DNA of 32,622 nt, taken from the NCBI GenBank assembly GCA_025358085.1, contig JANYKT010000104.1:1-32622 (forward strand), read 5' to 3'. The translations under genes and the position numbers were made by a program. Under the pieces are notes generated by a model. The model was given only the letters and a program-made list of their open reading frames with translations, was not told the DNA's origin and did no database searches. The DNA comes from Deltaproteobacteria bacterium. Its GTDB lineage: Bacteria; Myxococcota; Myxococcia; Myxococcales; 40CM-4-68-19. Positions 14,710-24,705 of the stretch are shown here, in pieces (the first letter of the stretch is position 1; each line of letters starts with the position of its first letter).

Positions 14710-16737
14710 CTACGGCTCGAGCACCAGCGTGGTCACACTCCACGCCGGCAGCTCCAGGCGCACCGCACCCGCCGTGAGCGTGACCGTCCCTGCTGGCTGC
14801 GGCACCACCGACTTCGTCGCGGCGTCGTAGGGCGAGCCCGCAGTGAGCTGAAAGAGGTGCCCGGTCGTGAGTGCCTGCGAATGTCGCAGCGTAAGTCCGG
14901 CGGTGGCCACCCGGTTCAGCTTGTTGACGATGACGACCACCACCCGCCCCTGCGCGCCCGCATCATAGCTCGCGTAGACCGAGGCCTTGCCGTCGTCGCT
15001 GCTGGTGGCCGTGAACGAGGTGTCGCCGAACTTGCCGCCCGCGCCGTCGTAGTCGCGGAAGCATCGCCACGCGGCGCGGCTGAAGCGCTCATCGGAGAGG
15101 AGCGGCCAGTACGCGGCGGCAAAGACACCCTCGCGGCCAAAGATGCCCAGTGTGTCGGCCTGGGCAACCGCGCCGGTGACGTCGTCGCCGCCGCCGTGGT
15201 TGTACTCGGAGAAGGACAGCGCGGTCCCCGGATAGGCCGTGGCGATCTTCTCGCGCAGGCGCGGGAGCAGCATGATTGGCCCGGGCGGCGCGGGGTTCTT
15301 CGTAAAGTCGGCGAAGACGTATTGAGTGATCCAGCTCGTCTCGATGTATCCCGCGTCCCAGAGGGAGCGGGGCGCCTGCACGCGCGCGGCCTGCACGGCC
15401 GCGGCGTTGCCTCCGGAGTCGACGCGCACGCCACCGCCCGTCGCCTCGGAGTACCAATGGAGGTCAAGCACGTCGAGCAGCCTGCGCCCATCGGCAGCGC
15501 CCGCGGCGGCGAGTTCGCGCAGGTACCAATCGAGAAACCAGTCCTTGGCCGGATTGACCGTGTCGCGATCGGGCGCGTACTGCAGGTTCAGATAGCCCGT
15601 CATGCCGTAGCTGACCGGCCCGAAAGTGAGCGCCCGCGGAGCCACGTCCTTGAGCGCGCGAGTGAGCGCGAGGGTGCGGCTCAACAGGTTTGCATAGGTC
15701 GTCTGCGTGCGCTCGATCTCGGCGTGGGTGGACGGCCACAGGTCGGGCTCGTTATCCAGTGAAAGAAAGACCGGCGCACCCGCGGCGAATCCGGCCGGGT
15801 ATTTCGCCTCGAGAAAATGGACGAACTCGTCCTGGTAGACGTGTCCGTCGGGGGTCGGCGGATTGGTAAAGGCCGATCCCTTCTTTGGTATCGACGGAAT
15901 GAAGTTCAGGCTGAGCGGCGCGGTGCATTGCTGACTCGAGTTGATCGCGCAGGCGTCCGTTTGATTTTCGTTGCTTGAGACATAGCCCTGCATCGGGACG
16001 GTGATGAGCGCCGCGTCACCGGCCGTCTGGGCCGCGTCGATGAGCGGAGTTACCGCCGCGCCGGCGGCGCTGCTGCTCGAGAGGTAATCATCGTTATGAT
16101 AAAAATAATCGCTGCCCGCATTGGAGGCGTTGGTCTCCCAGTTGTATGCGGTCATCCGGTTCCCGCCGCTGCGCAACAGCGTCGCGCCGGGAGGCGCACT
16201 GGCAACATCGCCAGCGTTGTAGCCATAAACCCAGGGCGAGAGCGCGTGCACCGACTGGCTTGAATCGAGCTCGAACGTCACCTCGGCAACTCCCGCGTCG
16301 GCCACAGGTCCCGCGTCGGCCACGGTTCCCGCATCGGCCACGGTTCCCGCATCGGCCACAGGTCCTCCGTCAGCGCCAGGTTGCTCGACCGTGCCGACAA
16401 TGACCGTCGCGACGGCGAACTTCGTCTCGTCGGCGTGGGCGGTCGCTCGCACGTGATAGACGCCGGGGGTGGCAGGCGCAGTGTAGCTGCCCGCGAGCAC
16501 GGTGCCGCCGTTGCTCCCTTCCTCGATTGTCCAACTCACGCTTGCGTCGGGTGTGCCGCTGAGGGTCGCGATAAAATGCGCCGTCGCGAGCGGTGCGAGA
16601 GTCACGCTCGTCGGCGCGAGGATGATGATGACGCCGTGCGGACCCTGCACGATGCCTCCGCCTCCACAAGCAGCGGCAAGCGCCCACGCGACGGCAGCTG
16701 CCACGAAAGGACTATCCAGGTGATTGAACCGAGTCAT
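14710..16737 (-). CDS. Secreted GH44-type endoglucanase/xyloglucanase
   Basis: A 675-residue protein from the ATG at 16737, chosen because a G-rich ribosome site lies upstream and a lipoprotein-like signal follows (WALAAACGGGG, Cys24). Residues 30-115 form an Ig-like domain (GVYHVRATAHADETKFAV). A linker of Val-Ala-Asp-Ala-Gly-Thr repeats follows (DNA about 16300-16370). The catalytic domain has RSGGNRMTAYNWETNASNAG and LDNEPDLWPSTH with Glu330 as likely acid/base. SEYNHGGGDDVTGA supplies Glu511 as likely nucleophile; the spacing of about 180 residues fits GH44. The last 90 residues form a beta domain. GH44 enzymes cleave beta-1,4-glucans such as cellulose derivatives and xyloglucan outside the cell. 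The linker resembles that of the Ig-like protein near 2900, suggesting a common display style. Confidence 0.85.
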   Translation of the reverse strand: MTRFNHLDSPFVAAAVAWALAAACGGGGIVQGPHGVIIILAPTSVTLAPLATAHFIATLSGTPDASVSWTIEEGSNGGTVLAGSYTAPATPGVYHVRATAHADETKFAVATVIVGTVEQPGADGGPVADAGTVADAGTVADAGPVADAGVAEVTFELDSSQSVHALSPWVYGYNAGDVASAPPGATLLRSGGNRMTAYNWETNASNAGSDYFYHNDDYLSSSSAAGAAVTPLIDAAQTAGDAALITVPMQGYVSSNENQTDACAINSSQQCTAPLSLNFIPSIPKKGSAFTNPPTPDGHVYQDEFVHFLEAKYPAGFAAGAPVFLSLDNEPDLWPSTHAEIERTQTTYANLLSRTLALTRALKDVAPRALTFGPVSYGMTGYLNLQYAPDRDTVNPAKDWFLDWYLRELAAAGAADGRRLLDVLDLHWYSEATGGGVRVDSGGNAAAVQAARVQAPRSLWDAGYIETSWITQYVFADFTKNPAPPGPIMLLPRLREKIATAYPGTALSFSEYNHGGGDDVTGAVAQADTLGIFGREGVFAAAYWPLLSDERFSRAAWRCFRDYDGAGGKFGDTSFTATSSDDGKASVYASYDAGAQGRVVVVIVNKLNRVATAGLTLRHSQALTTGHLFQLTAGSPYDAATKSVVPQPAGTVTLTAGAVRLELPAWSVTTLVLEP
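16306..16370. repeat. 18-bp tandem repeats coding the GH44 linker
   Basis: Units close to GCATCGGCCACGGTTCCC recur about four times, encoding Val-Ala-Asp-Ala-Gly-Thr/Pro on the minus strand. The number of copies could vary without breaking the frame because the unit is 18 bp. Confidence 0.7.
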
Positions 16738-16823
16738 CGTGCCCCCCCAGGCCGCGCAAATCACAGAGCGCGCGTTCTAGCATTGAGAGTGCGCGCGCAC
16801 ACAAGGCGCGTGTGTGGTGGCGC

Positions 16824-17198
16824 CTAGGAAAGCAGGGAGAGACGCGGCAGGAACGAGGGCGGGGGGCCCGCGGCCGTGAGCCAGATCTGGGCTTCCAGCA
16901 AGGTCCGGCGCACTTCCGGGAGGAAGCGTTCGGTCTCGACGTCGAGAAATCCGGGCGGCAGCGACGACAGCTTCTCGAGCCCAGCCGTCAGCAGCATCAC
17001 GCAGCCGCGGGGCTGATTCTGCACGGTTGCCTTGTAATAGCCCGCCGCGACCTGGATGAGCCCTTGAACAAAGAGCCTCTCGTCGCCTTCGAGCTCGAGC
17101 CAGGCTTCCTCCCAGGCCTCGTGCGCTTCAAAGAACTGTTGCGCATTGAAGAGGGCGATGCCCCGCGCGAGCGCTGCGCGCAGCCACGGCGCCGTCAG
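16824..17198 (-). CDS. DUF309 family protein, start codon unclear
   Basis: The body reads LARGIALFNAQQFFEAHEAW, then EEAWLELEGDERLF, VQGLIQVAAGYYKA and ends LPRLSLLS at the TAG at 16826-16824. FFEAHEAWEEAW is the core motif of DUF309, a small helical family of unknown function. The conserved part begins around 17170, yet between the gpmI stop (17234-17232) and that point the frame has no ATG, GTG or TTG. Candidates are CTG at 17198-17196 or ATT at 17228-17226; the first standard start (GTG before NQPRG) would delete half the domain. The frame is the same as that of gpmI and is separated from it only by the TGA, so coupled initiation, a rare start or readthrough are possible. The given start is the CTG; about 124 residues. 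Confidence 0.7.
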   Translation of the reverse strand: MTAPWLRAALARGIALFNAQQFFEAHEAWEEAWLELEGDERLFVQGLIQVAAGYYKATVQNQPRGCVMLLTAGLEKLSSLPPGFLDVETERFLPEVRRTLLEAQIWLTAAGPPPSFLPRLSLLS

Positions 17199-17231
17199 GT
17201 GGTTCGCTCGATTCGGTTCCGCTGGAATGGC

Positions 17232-18788
17232 TCAGTGCACGACAAGGGTCTTTCCTGACATTGCGGCCGGCTGCGGAAGACCCATCATCTGCAGCAGCGT
17301 GGGTGCCACGTCCGCGAGGATGCCGTCCTCGCGCAAGCGCGCCCCTTTCAGCGCCGGATCGCAGAGATAGATGGGCACTGGATTGAGCGTGTGCTGGGTA
17401 AAGGGCTCTCCGCTTTGGTAGTCAATCATCTGCTCGACATTGCCGTGATCGGCGGTGACCACCATGGCAATGCCGTTCTTGCGCGCGACTTCCCAGAGCC
17501 GCCCGATGCACTCGTCCACCTTGGCGACCGCCAGCAGCGCGGCCGGCAGCACGCCAGTGTGACCGACCATGTCCGCATTGGCGTAATTCACCAGCGTAAA
17601 ACCGAACCGCGGGATGGCCCGCTCCAGCTTTTGCGTCACCTCTTCCGCTGACATCTCGGGCTTGAGATCATAGGTCTTCACCTCGCGCGGGCTGGGCACC
17701 AGGATGCGCTCCTCGCCCGGGAACGGCGTCTCGCGCCCGCCGTTGAAGAAGAAGGTGACGTGCGCGTACTTCTCGGTCTCGGCGCAGCGCAGCTGTTGCG
17801 CGCCCGCCTGGCTCACCAGCTCGGGAAGAATCTGCGTCGGCGGGTCGGGCAGGAATGCGCAGGGCAAACCGCGCTTGGTGAAGGTTTCGTCGTATTCGGT
17901 GAGCGTGACGTAGCTTGCGAGCTGCGGGCGCGCCTGTCGAACCCCGGCGCCGGGCGCATCGTCGAAGGCAAGCCAGGCCGTCAGCTCCCGCGCACGGTCG
18001 GCGCGGAAATTGAAGAAGATGACGCTGTCGCCGTCGCGGATCAGCCCGCGCGGCGCGCCGTCGGGCCCGCGCACCACCGTGGGCTGGATGAACTCGTCGC
18101 CCTCCTTGATGGCGTAGCTCCTTTTCACCGCTTCGGCACCGCTCTTGGCCGAGAGGCCTTCGCCGCGCACCATCGCTTGATAGGCGCGTGCGACGCGGTC
18201 CCAGCGCTGGTCGCGATCCATTCCGTAATAGCGGCCGCTCACGGTGGCGACGCTCGCGTGCATGCCGTCGTCGCTCGATTGCTTTTGTAGAGTCTGCTCG
18301 AGCTTCTCAACGAACCCGAGACCGGAGCTGGGCGAGCAGTCGCGGCCGTCGGTGAGCGCGTGCACGAAGACGCGGCGCACGCCCTCGCGGCGCGCCATCT
18401 CCACCAGCCCGAAGAGATGGTCGAGCGAGCTGTGCACGCCGCCGTCCGAGACGAGCCCGATGAGGTGGAGCGCGCCTGCCCTGGCTTTCTGCATCGCGGC
18501 TTTCAGCGGTGCGTCGTGGAAAAGCTCGCCCGACTCGATGGCACGATTGATGCGAACCAGGTCCTGGTAGACGACGCGCCCTGCGCCGAGGTTTGTGTGG
18601 CCCACTTCGCTGTTCCCCATCTGCCCTTCCGGCAGCCCGACCGCGAGGCCCGAGGTCAGGAGTTGCGCGTGGGGGAACTGCCTGGCGAGCTTGTCAAGAT
18701 TGGGCGTGCCTTGCAGCGCGATGGCGTTTCCGTCGCGGCGCGGGTTGATGCCCCAGCCGTCGAGAATGACAAGGAGGACAGGTTGCAT
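17232..18788 (-). CDS. gpmI: 2,3-bisphosphoglycerate-independent phosphoglycerate mutase
   Basis: A 518-residue enzyme of normal length that interconverts 3- and 2-phosphoglycerate in glycolysis and gluconeogenesis, in the cytoplasm. It starts MQPVLLVILDGWGI, with Asp10 as a metal ligand. Ser60 in GQMGNSEVGHTNLGAG is the nucleophile that carries the phosphate. Other family motifs are VHALTDGRDCSP, YYGMDRDQRW, FNFRADRARELT, NYANADMVGHTG and VTADHGN, the last two holding the second metal site. All key residues seen are intact. The ATG at 18788 is well placed; the gene diverges from the alpha-2-macroglobulin gene with 82 bp between, which must hold both promoters. The DUF309 frame follows directly after its TGA. 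Confidence 0.96.
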   Translation of the reverse strand: MQPVLLVILDGWGINPRRDGNAIALQGTPNLDKLARQFPHAQLLTSGLAVGLPEGQMGNSEVGHTNLGAGRVVYQDLVRINRAIESGELFHDAPLKAAMQKARAGALHLIGLVSDGGVHSSLDHLFGLVEMARREGVRRVFVHALTDGRDCSPSSGLGFVEKLEQTLQKQSSDDGMHASVATVSGRYYGMDRDQRWDRVARAYQAMVRGEGLSAKSGAEAVKRSYAIKEGDEFIQPTVVRGPDGAPRGLIRDGDSVIFFNFRADRARELTAWLAFDDAPGAGVRQARPQLASYVTLTEYDETFTKRGLPCAFLPDPPTQILPELVSQAGAQQLRCAETEKYAHVTFFFNGGRETPFPGEERILVPSPREVKTYDLKPEMSAEEVTQKLERAIPRFGFTLVNYANADMVGHTGVLPAALLAVAKVDECIGRLWEVARKNGIAMVVTADHGNVEQMIDYQSGEPFTQHTLNPVPIYLCDPALKGARLREDGILADVAPTLLQMMGLPQPAAMSGKTLVVH

Positions 18789-18870
18789 GACTGCAACGAT
18801 TAGTGTGCCGCGCTCGCGGAAGCAACGATGTCAGGGGCCCGGTGTACATTCCGCGCCCCGGGGGTTCTTC

Positions 18871-21800
18871 ATGCGCAATCTCGCTCTGCTGCTCCTGTTC
18901 ATGACCGCCTGCACACGCAGCCCGCCGAGTGCCAGCGCACCTTTGCCGCCGCGGCGCGAGCTTTCAGCGCCGCCGCCGCCCCCTCAAATTGAAATCCAGC
19001 CGCGCTCGGCGGAGGGCGAAGAAACAGCCTTCCGCGTGCTGGTGGCGCGGCCGCAGGGCAAGCTGCTCGGCGGCGTGCACCCGACGCTGACCTTCAGCGA
19101 GCCGGTGGTGGCGCTCGCGACTCTCGGCCAAAAGGACCCCACCACGACGCTGCAGATGGTGCCCAAGGTAGCTGGGCGCTGGCACTGGCTCGGCTCGTCT
19201 TCCGTGGAGTTCGTCAACGACGAGCCGTTCCCCTACAGCACTGCCTTTCACCTGGTTGTACCGCAGGGCTTTGCCTCGCTGAACGGCGCCCGGCTTGCGC
19301 AGGCGTACCAGCTGGACTTCACCACGCCCACCGTTGAGGTGGACCGGTACGGCATCCAGCCGGACGAACACCAGTGCCGCTGGTCGCTGCCGGATCAGCA
19401 TTTCAAAGTCCTCGTCAATCAGCCGCTCAAAGACCCGGCGACGAACTTCTTTTTTCAGGTCGGCGACCAGAAGCGGCGGGTCGATGTCAAGGTCATCGGC
19501 TCGGTCAATCTGGTGGAGGAGCAGCGGGCGAAGCATCCCGAGCGGCGGCTGGAGACGCCCACGGCGCTCGGCTTCAAGGACCAGCGTACGCGCTACGAGT
19601 TCGCGCCGGCAGAGAGCCTGCCGCTCGAAACTGCTTTTTTTGTCGGGCTCGACGCTGAAGCGCACGGCGCCCAGGGAACGCTCACTGCGGGGCAGGAGTG
19701 GCGCATTCAATGCTCGACGCCGGGTCCAATGCTGATCCAGAGCGTCAGCCGCTGCTCGCAGGAGCAGGATCACTGTGCTGCTGGGCCGCTGACGATTCAA
19801 TTCACCAACCCCATCGCGTCCAGAAAGGCGCTGGCGTCGTTGGTGCACGTCGCGCCCGATCCCCAAGTCGACTACGAGGATGATGACGACAACAGATCTC
19901 CGTACCAGACTACGGTTGCGCTCGAGGGCCACTACCGCCCGGGCCAAGTTTACACCGTCCACATTGACGCAGGCGTGAAGGATCGCTTTGGCCAGGCGGC
20001 GCCGGCCTTCGATGCGAAGGTCACCCTGGATGACTTGCTCCCGTCGCTCTACCTGGGGGGTGAGAAAGCGCTGCTCGAAGCGGACGGCGACGGGCAGCTT
20101 CCCGCGCAGGTCACCAACCTCGACGAGCTGGACGTCGATCTCTGGCGCGTGTCGCCGCAGCAGATGGCGAAATTCGAGCTGTGCAGGGGCCGGGGAAATG
20201 GCTGCCAGGCGCTGCCGTCCGCAGCGCCCGATGTCCCGCTGCAACTCAAGCTCTCCTATCCGCGCAACGAGCCGCACCTGCACGGTGTCGATCTGCGCGC
20301 CGCGCTGGGTGGAGGCAAGACCGGCCTCGTGATCGCCCGCTTGCGAGCGCCTGGTACGCCCTTCGCAGACCATCCGCTGCAGGTCTACGCGCAGCTCACC
20401 GATCTGGCGGTGCACGCGAAGCTGGGCGCGACGGGCGGGCTCGCCTGGGTCACCTCGGTCTCGACCGCGAAGCCGGTGGCGAAGGCGGCGGTGCAGATCT
20501 TCAATCTCAGCGGTGTGCAAGTCGCCGACGCAGTCACCGATGAGCAGGGCATCGCGCTGCTGCCGGGCTACACCGAGCTGGGCCCGAAAAGCGACTACGA
20601 GACGCCGCGCCTGCTGGTGGCAGCCACCTCCGGCGGTGACACCGGCTACGTCACCACCGAGGGCTATGACGAGTTCGTGGCTAGCCAGATCAACCGCGAC
20701 TTCAACGCCGCGCACACGCGCGGCCTGGGGCTGGTCTTCGGCGACCGTGGCATCTACCGGCCTGGCGACACCGCCCACCTCAAGGCCATCCTGCGCACGC
20801 AGGGAGCGGGCGTGCTTTCCACGCCGCCCGAAGGCAGCAAGGTCCACATCGAGGTGACAGACCCGGAGGGCAAGGACGTGCTTTCGCGCGATGTCGCGCT
20901 CTCGAGCTTCGGCACTTTCTCGGTAGACGTGGCGGTCGCCCGCGAGGTGCGGCTGGGCACTTTCTCGGTCTCGGTGCGCGACGCCGGCAAGTTGCACTAC
21001 GCCTATGCAAGCTTCCGCGTTGCCGAGTACCGGGCTCCCCAGTTCCGGGTCGACGTGATGACGCCCAGCCCGGAGCTCACCGCGGGGGACGCACTCACCG
21101 GCTCGGTGGTGGCGCGCTATCTCTTCGGCGGCGCCATGGACCGTGCGCAGGCCTCCTGGAGCGTGCATCGCACGACGGAAGAGTTCGCGCCGCCGCGCAA
21201 CGACGGCTTCAGCTTCGGCCGCCAGACCTGGTCTTGGGACGATGGCACGCCGGGCCACGATGCGAGCACGTTCGCCACAGGGCAGGGCGAGATCGACTCC
21301 ACTGGCACGCTGCAAGTGAAGGCCGGCAAGGTCGAGGCAATGGCGGACCGCACCGCGCGTTACACGCTCGAGGCGGAGGTGGCCGACGTCTCGCGCCAGC
21401 GCGTTGCGGGGCGCAACGGGGTGCTGGTGCATCCGGCCGAATTCTATGTCGGGTTGGGCAAGATCGACCTCTTCGCGCGCGTGGGACAGGAGACCCGGCT
21501 GCCGGTGGTTGCGTCCCGGCCGGACGGGGCCCGCGTGAGCGCCGCGGTGCACGTCAGCGTTCTGCTGCGGGCCTGGCACTCGGTGCGGAAGAAGGGCGTG
21601 AACGGCGTCTACCAGACCGTCAGCGAGCTGGTGGAAGAGAAGGCTGCCGAGTGCGATGTCAAGACCTCTGACACGTCGCAGGATTGCAAGTTCACGCTGC
21701 AAAAGCCGGGCTTCTTCACCGTCCGGGCGGAGGCGCGTGACGCGGCCGGGAGGCTCGCGCTCTCGACCACTTCGCTTTACGCCGTCGGCGCGGGCGAAGC

Positions 21801-24705
21801 CGCCTGGCAGCAGACCGACACGCCACGCGTGGACCTGGTGCCCGACAAGACCGCGTACCAGGTCGGCGACACGGCGCACCTGCTTGTCAAGTCGCCGTAT
21901 TCTTCCTGCGAGGCGCTGGTCTCGGTCGAGCGAGAAGGCATCGCGGAGCAGCGCGTGCTTACGCTGTCGGGCAGCGCGACCACCCTCGACGTGGCCATTA
22001 CCGAAGCGATGGTGCCCAACGTCTTCGTCGGCATCATCTTGCAGCGCGGACGGGTCGCGCAGGGCACGGCGCCGCAGGACGCGACGGCGAGACCGGCAGC
22101 GCAGGCTCAACCGGCCGTGCAGGCTCAGACGACCGTTACCGAGGGCGATGATCCGGGCCGGCCCTCGGTGCGGCTCGGCTACGCGGAGCTGTCGGTCGGC
22201 AAGGGCGTCAAGCGGCTCGCGGTCACAGTCAACACGCCGCAGGCCGAGTACAAGCCGCGCGAGACGGTCCCCATCGACGTGGTTGTCAGCGACGCTGCGC
22301 AGAAGCCCGCCCGGGCGGAGGTGCAGCTTTATGTGGTCGACGAGGCGGTGCTGCGGCTCACCGCGTACCAGCTGCCCGACGCGCTGGAGGCAATCTTCCC
22401 GCGGCACGGGCTGTCCATCGCTATCGGCGAGCCGCTGGCGCGGCTGGTTCGCCGGCAGCGGTTTGGCGAGAAGGGCGAGGTGGTGACCGGCGGCGGCGGC
22501 GGACTCGAACCTTCCGGGGACGTGCGCTCGAAGTTCGTCACCACGGTTGCCTGGCAGACGCTGCTCACCGATGACAAAGGCCACGCGCACGCGGACGTGG
22601 TGCTCCCCGACAACCTGACCACCTTTCGCATCATGGCGGTCGCCGCCACCGCGGGTGACCGCTTCGGCGGCGGCGAGGCGGCGATCCGCGTGGCGCTTCC
22701 GCTCCTGGTCCTGCCGGCGCTCCCACGCTTCGCGCGGGTCGGCGACGACTTCGAGGCCGGCGTTGTGGTTCATTCGCTGACCGCGGCCGAGGTCGAGGTC
22801 ACGGCCCAAATGTCCGGCGGCGTCGAGCTGGTCGACCAGAAGCAGAGCCAGCTGCACGCAAGCGTCGAGGCGGGCGTTGCCAGGGAGGTGCGATTCAAGC
22901 TGCGCTCGACCGCGCCTGGCAAGGCCACGCTGCGTTTCCGCGCTACCGCCGGCAGCCTGAGCGACGCGGTGGAGCAGACCATCCCCATCCAGCTGCCGGT
23001 CGAGCTGGAGGCGGTCGCGCTTGCGGGCGACACAGAGGGGACCGCCGGTCCAGAGTCGAAGCAACGCCCCGCCGACCGCCTCGTCATCCCCAAAGGCGTG
23101 CGGCCCGGAATCGGCGGCCTGGAGCTGCAGCTCTCCTCGACTGCGCTCGGCGGCTTGTCGGAAGGGATGCAGCAGCTGGTCGATTACCCTTACGGCTGCA
23201 TTGAGCAATTGTCATCGCGGCTGGTGCCCTTCGTGGCACTGCGCGAGGTCTCGCGTGTATTCGGTGTCGAGCCACCGGGGATGCCCGGTCTGGGCCGCGA
23301 TCCTGATGAGGTGGTGCGTACCACCATCGGGAAGATCGAATCGCAGCAGGCGCCGTCCGGTGGCTTCTACTACTGGCCCACGCCATCCTGCGCCTATGCG
23401 TGGCCGTCCATCTACGCCACGCTGGCCCTGCACCGCGCGCGAGAGCTGGGCTATCCGGTCAAGCGCGAGACGCTCGCCCAGGCGCGCCGCTTCCTTGCCG
23501 AGAAAGCGGCTGGCACGGGAGCGTGCGAGTCCGAGAAGATCGGTCCCGAGACGCGCGCGTTCGCGCTGCAGGTCCTCGCGCGCATGGGAGATCCCAAGCC
23601 CAGCTATTACGACGAGCTGTATGTGCAGAAGGACAAGCTGCCGCTCTTCGGAAAGGCGCTGCTTGCCGACGCCATGGCGTTGACCAAGGGCGGCCGGCCG
23701 CGCGCCAACGCGCTCTTGCAAGACCTGCTCGACGCGGCTCGTGAGACGGCGCGCGAGGTCCACTTCGAAGAGAACGCCGCCGGGAGCTACGCGCCGCTGA
23801 TGTCGAGCGACACCCGCACGACCGGCATGGTGCTGCAGACGCTGGTCGACCTGCAGCCGCAGCATCCGTACGTCTCGAAGATCGCGCGCTACCTTTCGAA
23901 CGTGCGCAAGGGCGGCCAATACCGCAGCACCCAGGAGGCGGCCTACGCGCTGATGGGACTTGCCGAAGTGGTGCGGCTCAGGGAGCGCACCGCGCCCGAT
24001 TTCGTGGCGCGGGTGTTGCTGGGCGAGAAGGAGCTCGTCTCGCAGCCCTTCAAGGGACGGTCGCTCACCATCCTCTCGAAGACGCTGCCGATGCAGCAGC
24101 TGCTGCAAGGCGGTCCTTCGCTTCCCCTGCGCTTCGCGGCCGACGGTTCGGGCTCACTCTTCTACACGGCGCTGCTGCGCTACGCGCCCTTGGCCCTGCC
24201 GACCGAGCCGCGCAGCGAAGGCATCTTTGTGCAGCGCTGGTTCGAGCCGTATGACCAGCCCGGAAAGCTCTCGACCGACTTCAATGCCGGCGAGCTGGTG
24301 CGCGTGCAGGTCCGCATCGCGACCTCAGAGGAGCGCAACTTCGTCGCGGTTGAAGTGCCGCTGCCGGCTGGGCTCGAGGCGGTGGACACCTCGCTCGCGA
24401 CCACCAGGCAGGCCACGCGCGGTAGCGATGACCAGGAAGGCTCGCAATCAATGGACGAGGCCGCCGATGACTCGTTCTGGAGCCCGTTCGACTACAGCGA
24501 AAAGCGCGACGACCGGGTGCTCTACTTCTCGGACCACCTGCCGCCCGGTGTGCACCTGCAATCGTTCATCGCGCGCGCGACAACGCCGGGGAAATTCGTG
24601 CTCAAGCCAGCGCACGCTGAAGAAATGTACGCGCCCGAGGTGTTCGGCCGCAGCGATGGCGGAACGCTGACGGTCAGCGCGGTGCGGCCGCTGGCGCAGA
24701 AATGA
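18871..24705 (+). CDS. Bacterial alpha-2-macroglobulin lipoprotein with thioester
   Basis: A 1944-residue protein from the ATG at 18871, chosen because it begins with a lipoprotein signal (MRNLALLLLFMTAC, Cys14). Upstream in-frame codons belong to the gpmI antisense. Macroglobulin domains fill the N-terminal half, with the MG2-type motif FGDRGIYRPGDTAHLKAILR around residues 620-640. An A2M-type segment follows later (TTVAWQTLLTDDKGHAHADV, then LPDNLTTFRIMAVAAT). The thioester motif PYGCIEQ is intact, with Cys1443 and Gln1446, so the protein can trap attacking proteases covalently. Family knowledge: the E. coli counterpart (YfhM/ECAM) sits in the periplasm next to PBP1C. This one is larger than the E. 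coli protein (about 1650). It overlaps pbpC by 4 bp (ATGA), so the two are translationally coupled, matching the known wall-repair partnership. Confidence 0.93.
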   Translation: MRNLALLLLFMTACTRSPPSASAPLPPRRELSAPPPPPQIEIQPRSAEGEETAFRVLVARPQGKLLGGVHPTLTFSEPVVALATLGQKDPTTTLQMVPKVAGRWHWLGSSSVEFVNDEPFPYSTAFHLVVPQGFASLNGARLAQAYQLDFTTPTVEVDRYGIQPDEHQCRWSLPDQHFKVLVNQPLKDPATNFFFQVGDQKRRVDVKVIGSVNLVEEQRAKHPERRLETPTALGFKDQRTRYEFAPAESLPLETAFFVGLDAEAHGAQGTLTAGQEWRIQCSTPGPMLIQSVSRCSQEQDHCAAGPLTIQFTNPIASRKALASLVHVAPDPQVDYEDDDDNRSPYQTTVALEGHYRPGQVYTVHIDAGVKDRFGQAAPAFDAKVTLDDLLPSLYLGGEKALLEADGDGQLPAQVTNLDELDVDLWRVSPQQMAKFELCRGRGNGCQALPSAAPDVPLQLKLSYPRNEPHLHGVDLRAALGGGKTGLVIARLRAPGTPFADHPLQVYAQLTDLAVHAKLGATGGLAWVTSVSTAKPVAKAAVQIFNLSGVQVADAVTDEQGIALLPGYTELGPKSDYETPRLLVAATSGGDTGYVTTEGYDEFVASQINRDFNAAHTRGLGLVFGDRGIYRPGDTAHLKAILRTQGAGVLSTPPEGSKVHIEVTDPEGKDVLSRDVALSSFGTFSVDVAVAREVRLGTFSVSVRDAGKLHYAYASFRVAEYRAPQFRVDVMTPSPELTAGDALTGSVVARYLFGGAMDRAQASWSVHRTTEEFAPPRNDGFSFGRQTWSWDDGTPGHDASTFATGQGEIDSTGTLQVKAGKVEAMADRTARYTLEAEVADVSRQRVAGRNGVLVHPAEFYVGLGKIDLFARVGQETRLPVVASRPDGARVSAAVHVSVLLRAWHSVRKKGVNGVYQTVSELVEEKAAECDVKTSDTSQDCKFTLQKPGFFTVRAEARDAAGRLALSTTSLYAVGAGEAAWQQTDTPRVDLVPDKTAYQVGDTAHLLVKSPYSSCEALVSVEREGIAEQRVLTLSGSATTLDVAITEAMVPNVFVGIILQRGRVAQGTAPQDATARPAAQAQPAVQAQTTVTEGDDPGRPSVRLGYAELSVGKGVKRLAVTVNTPQAEYKPRETVPIDVVVSDAAQKPARAEVQLYVVDEAVLRLTAYQLPDALEAIFPRHGLSIAIGEPLARLVRRQRFGEKGEVVTGGGGGLEPSGDVRSKFVTTVAWQTLLTDDKGHAHADVVLPDNLTTFRIMAVAATAGDRFGGGEAAIRVALPLLVLPALPRFARVGDDFEAGVVVHSLTAAEVEVTAQMSGGVELVDQKQSQLHASVEAGVAREVRFKLRSTAPGKATLRFRATAGSLSDAVEQTIPIQLPVELEAVALAGDTEGTAGPESKQRPADRLVIPKGVRPGIGGLELQLSSTALGGLSEGMQQLVDYPYGCIEQLSSRLVPFVALREVSRVFGVEPPGMPGLGRDPDEVVRTTIGKIESQQAPSGGFYYWPTPSCAYAWPSIYATLALHRARELGYPVKRETLAQARRFLAEKAAGTGACESEKIGPETRAFALQVLARMGDPKPSYYDELYVQKDKLPLFGKALLADAMALTKGGRPRANALLQDLLDAARETAREVHFEENAAGSYAPLMSSDTRTTGMVLQTLVDLQPQHPYVSKIARYLSNVRKGGQYRSTQEAAYALMGLAEVVRLRERTAPDFVARVLLGEKELVSQPFKGRSLTILSKTLPMQQLLQGGPSLPLRFAADGSGSLFYTALLRYAPLALPTEPRSEGIFVQRWFEPYDQPGKLSTDFNAGELVRVQVRIATSEERNFVAVEVPLPAGLEAVDTSLATTRQATRGSDDQEGSQSMDEAADDSFWSPFDYSEKRDDRVLYFSDHLPPGVHLQSFIARATTPGKFVLKPAHAEEMYAPEVFGRSDGGTLTVSAVRPLAQK

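Noticed and set aside
16795-16818. CACACA/TGTGTG hairpin between GH44 start and DUF309 stop
   Set aside because: Only a 6-bp stem in an alternating GT/AC tract and no T-tract; too weak to call a terminator.
18964-23208. Open frame of 1414 codons on the minus strand
   Set aside because: It lies entirely antisense to the alpha-2-macroglobulin gene, whose motifs are intact; the product is Arg/His/Leu-rich low-quality sequence typical of GC-rich antisense frames.
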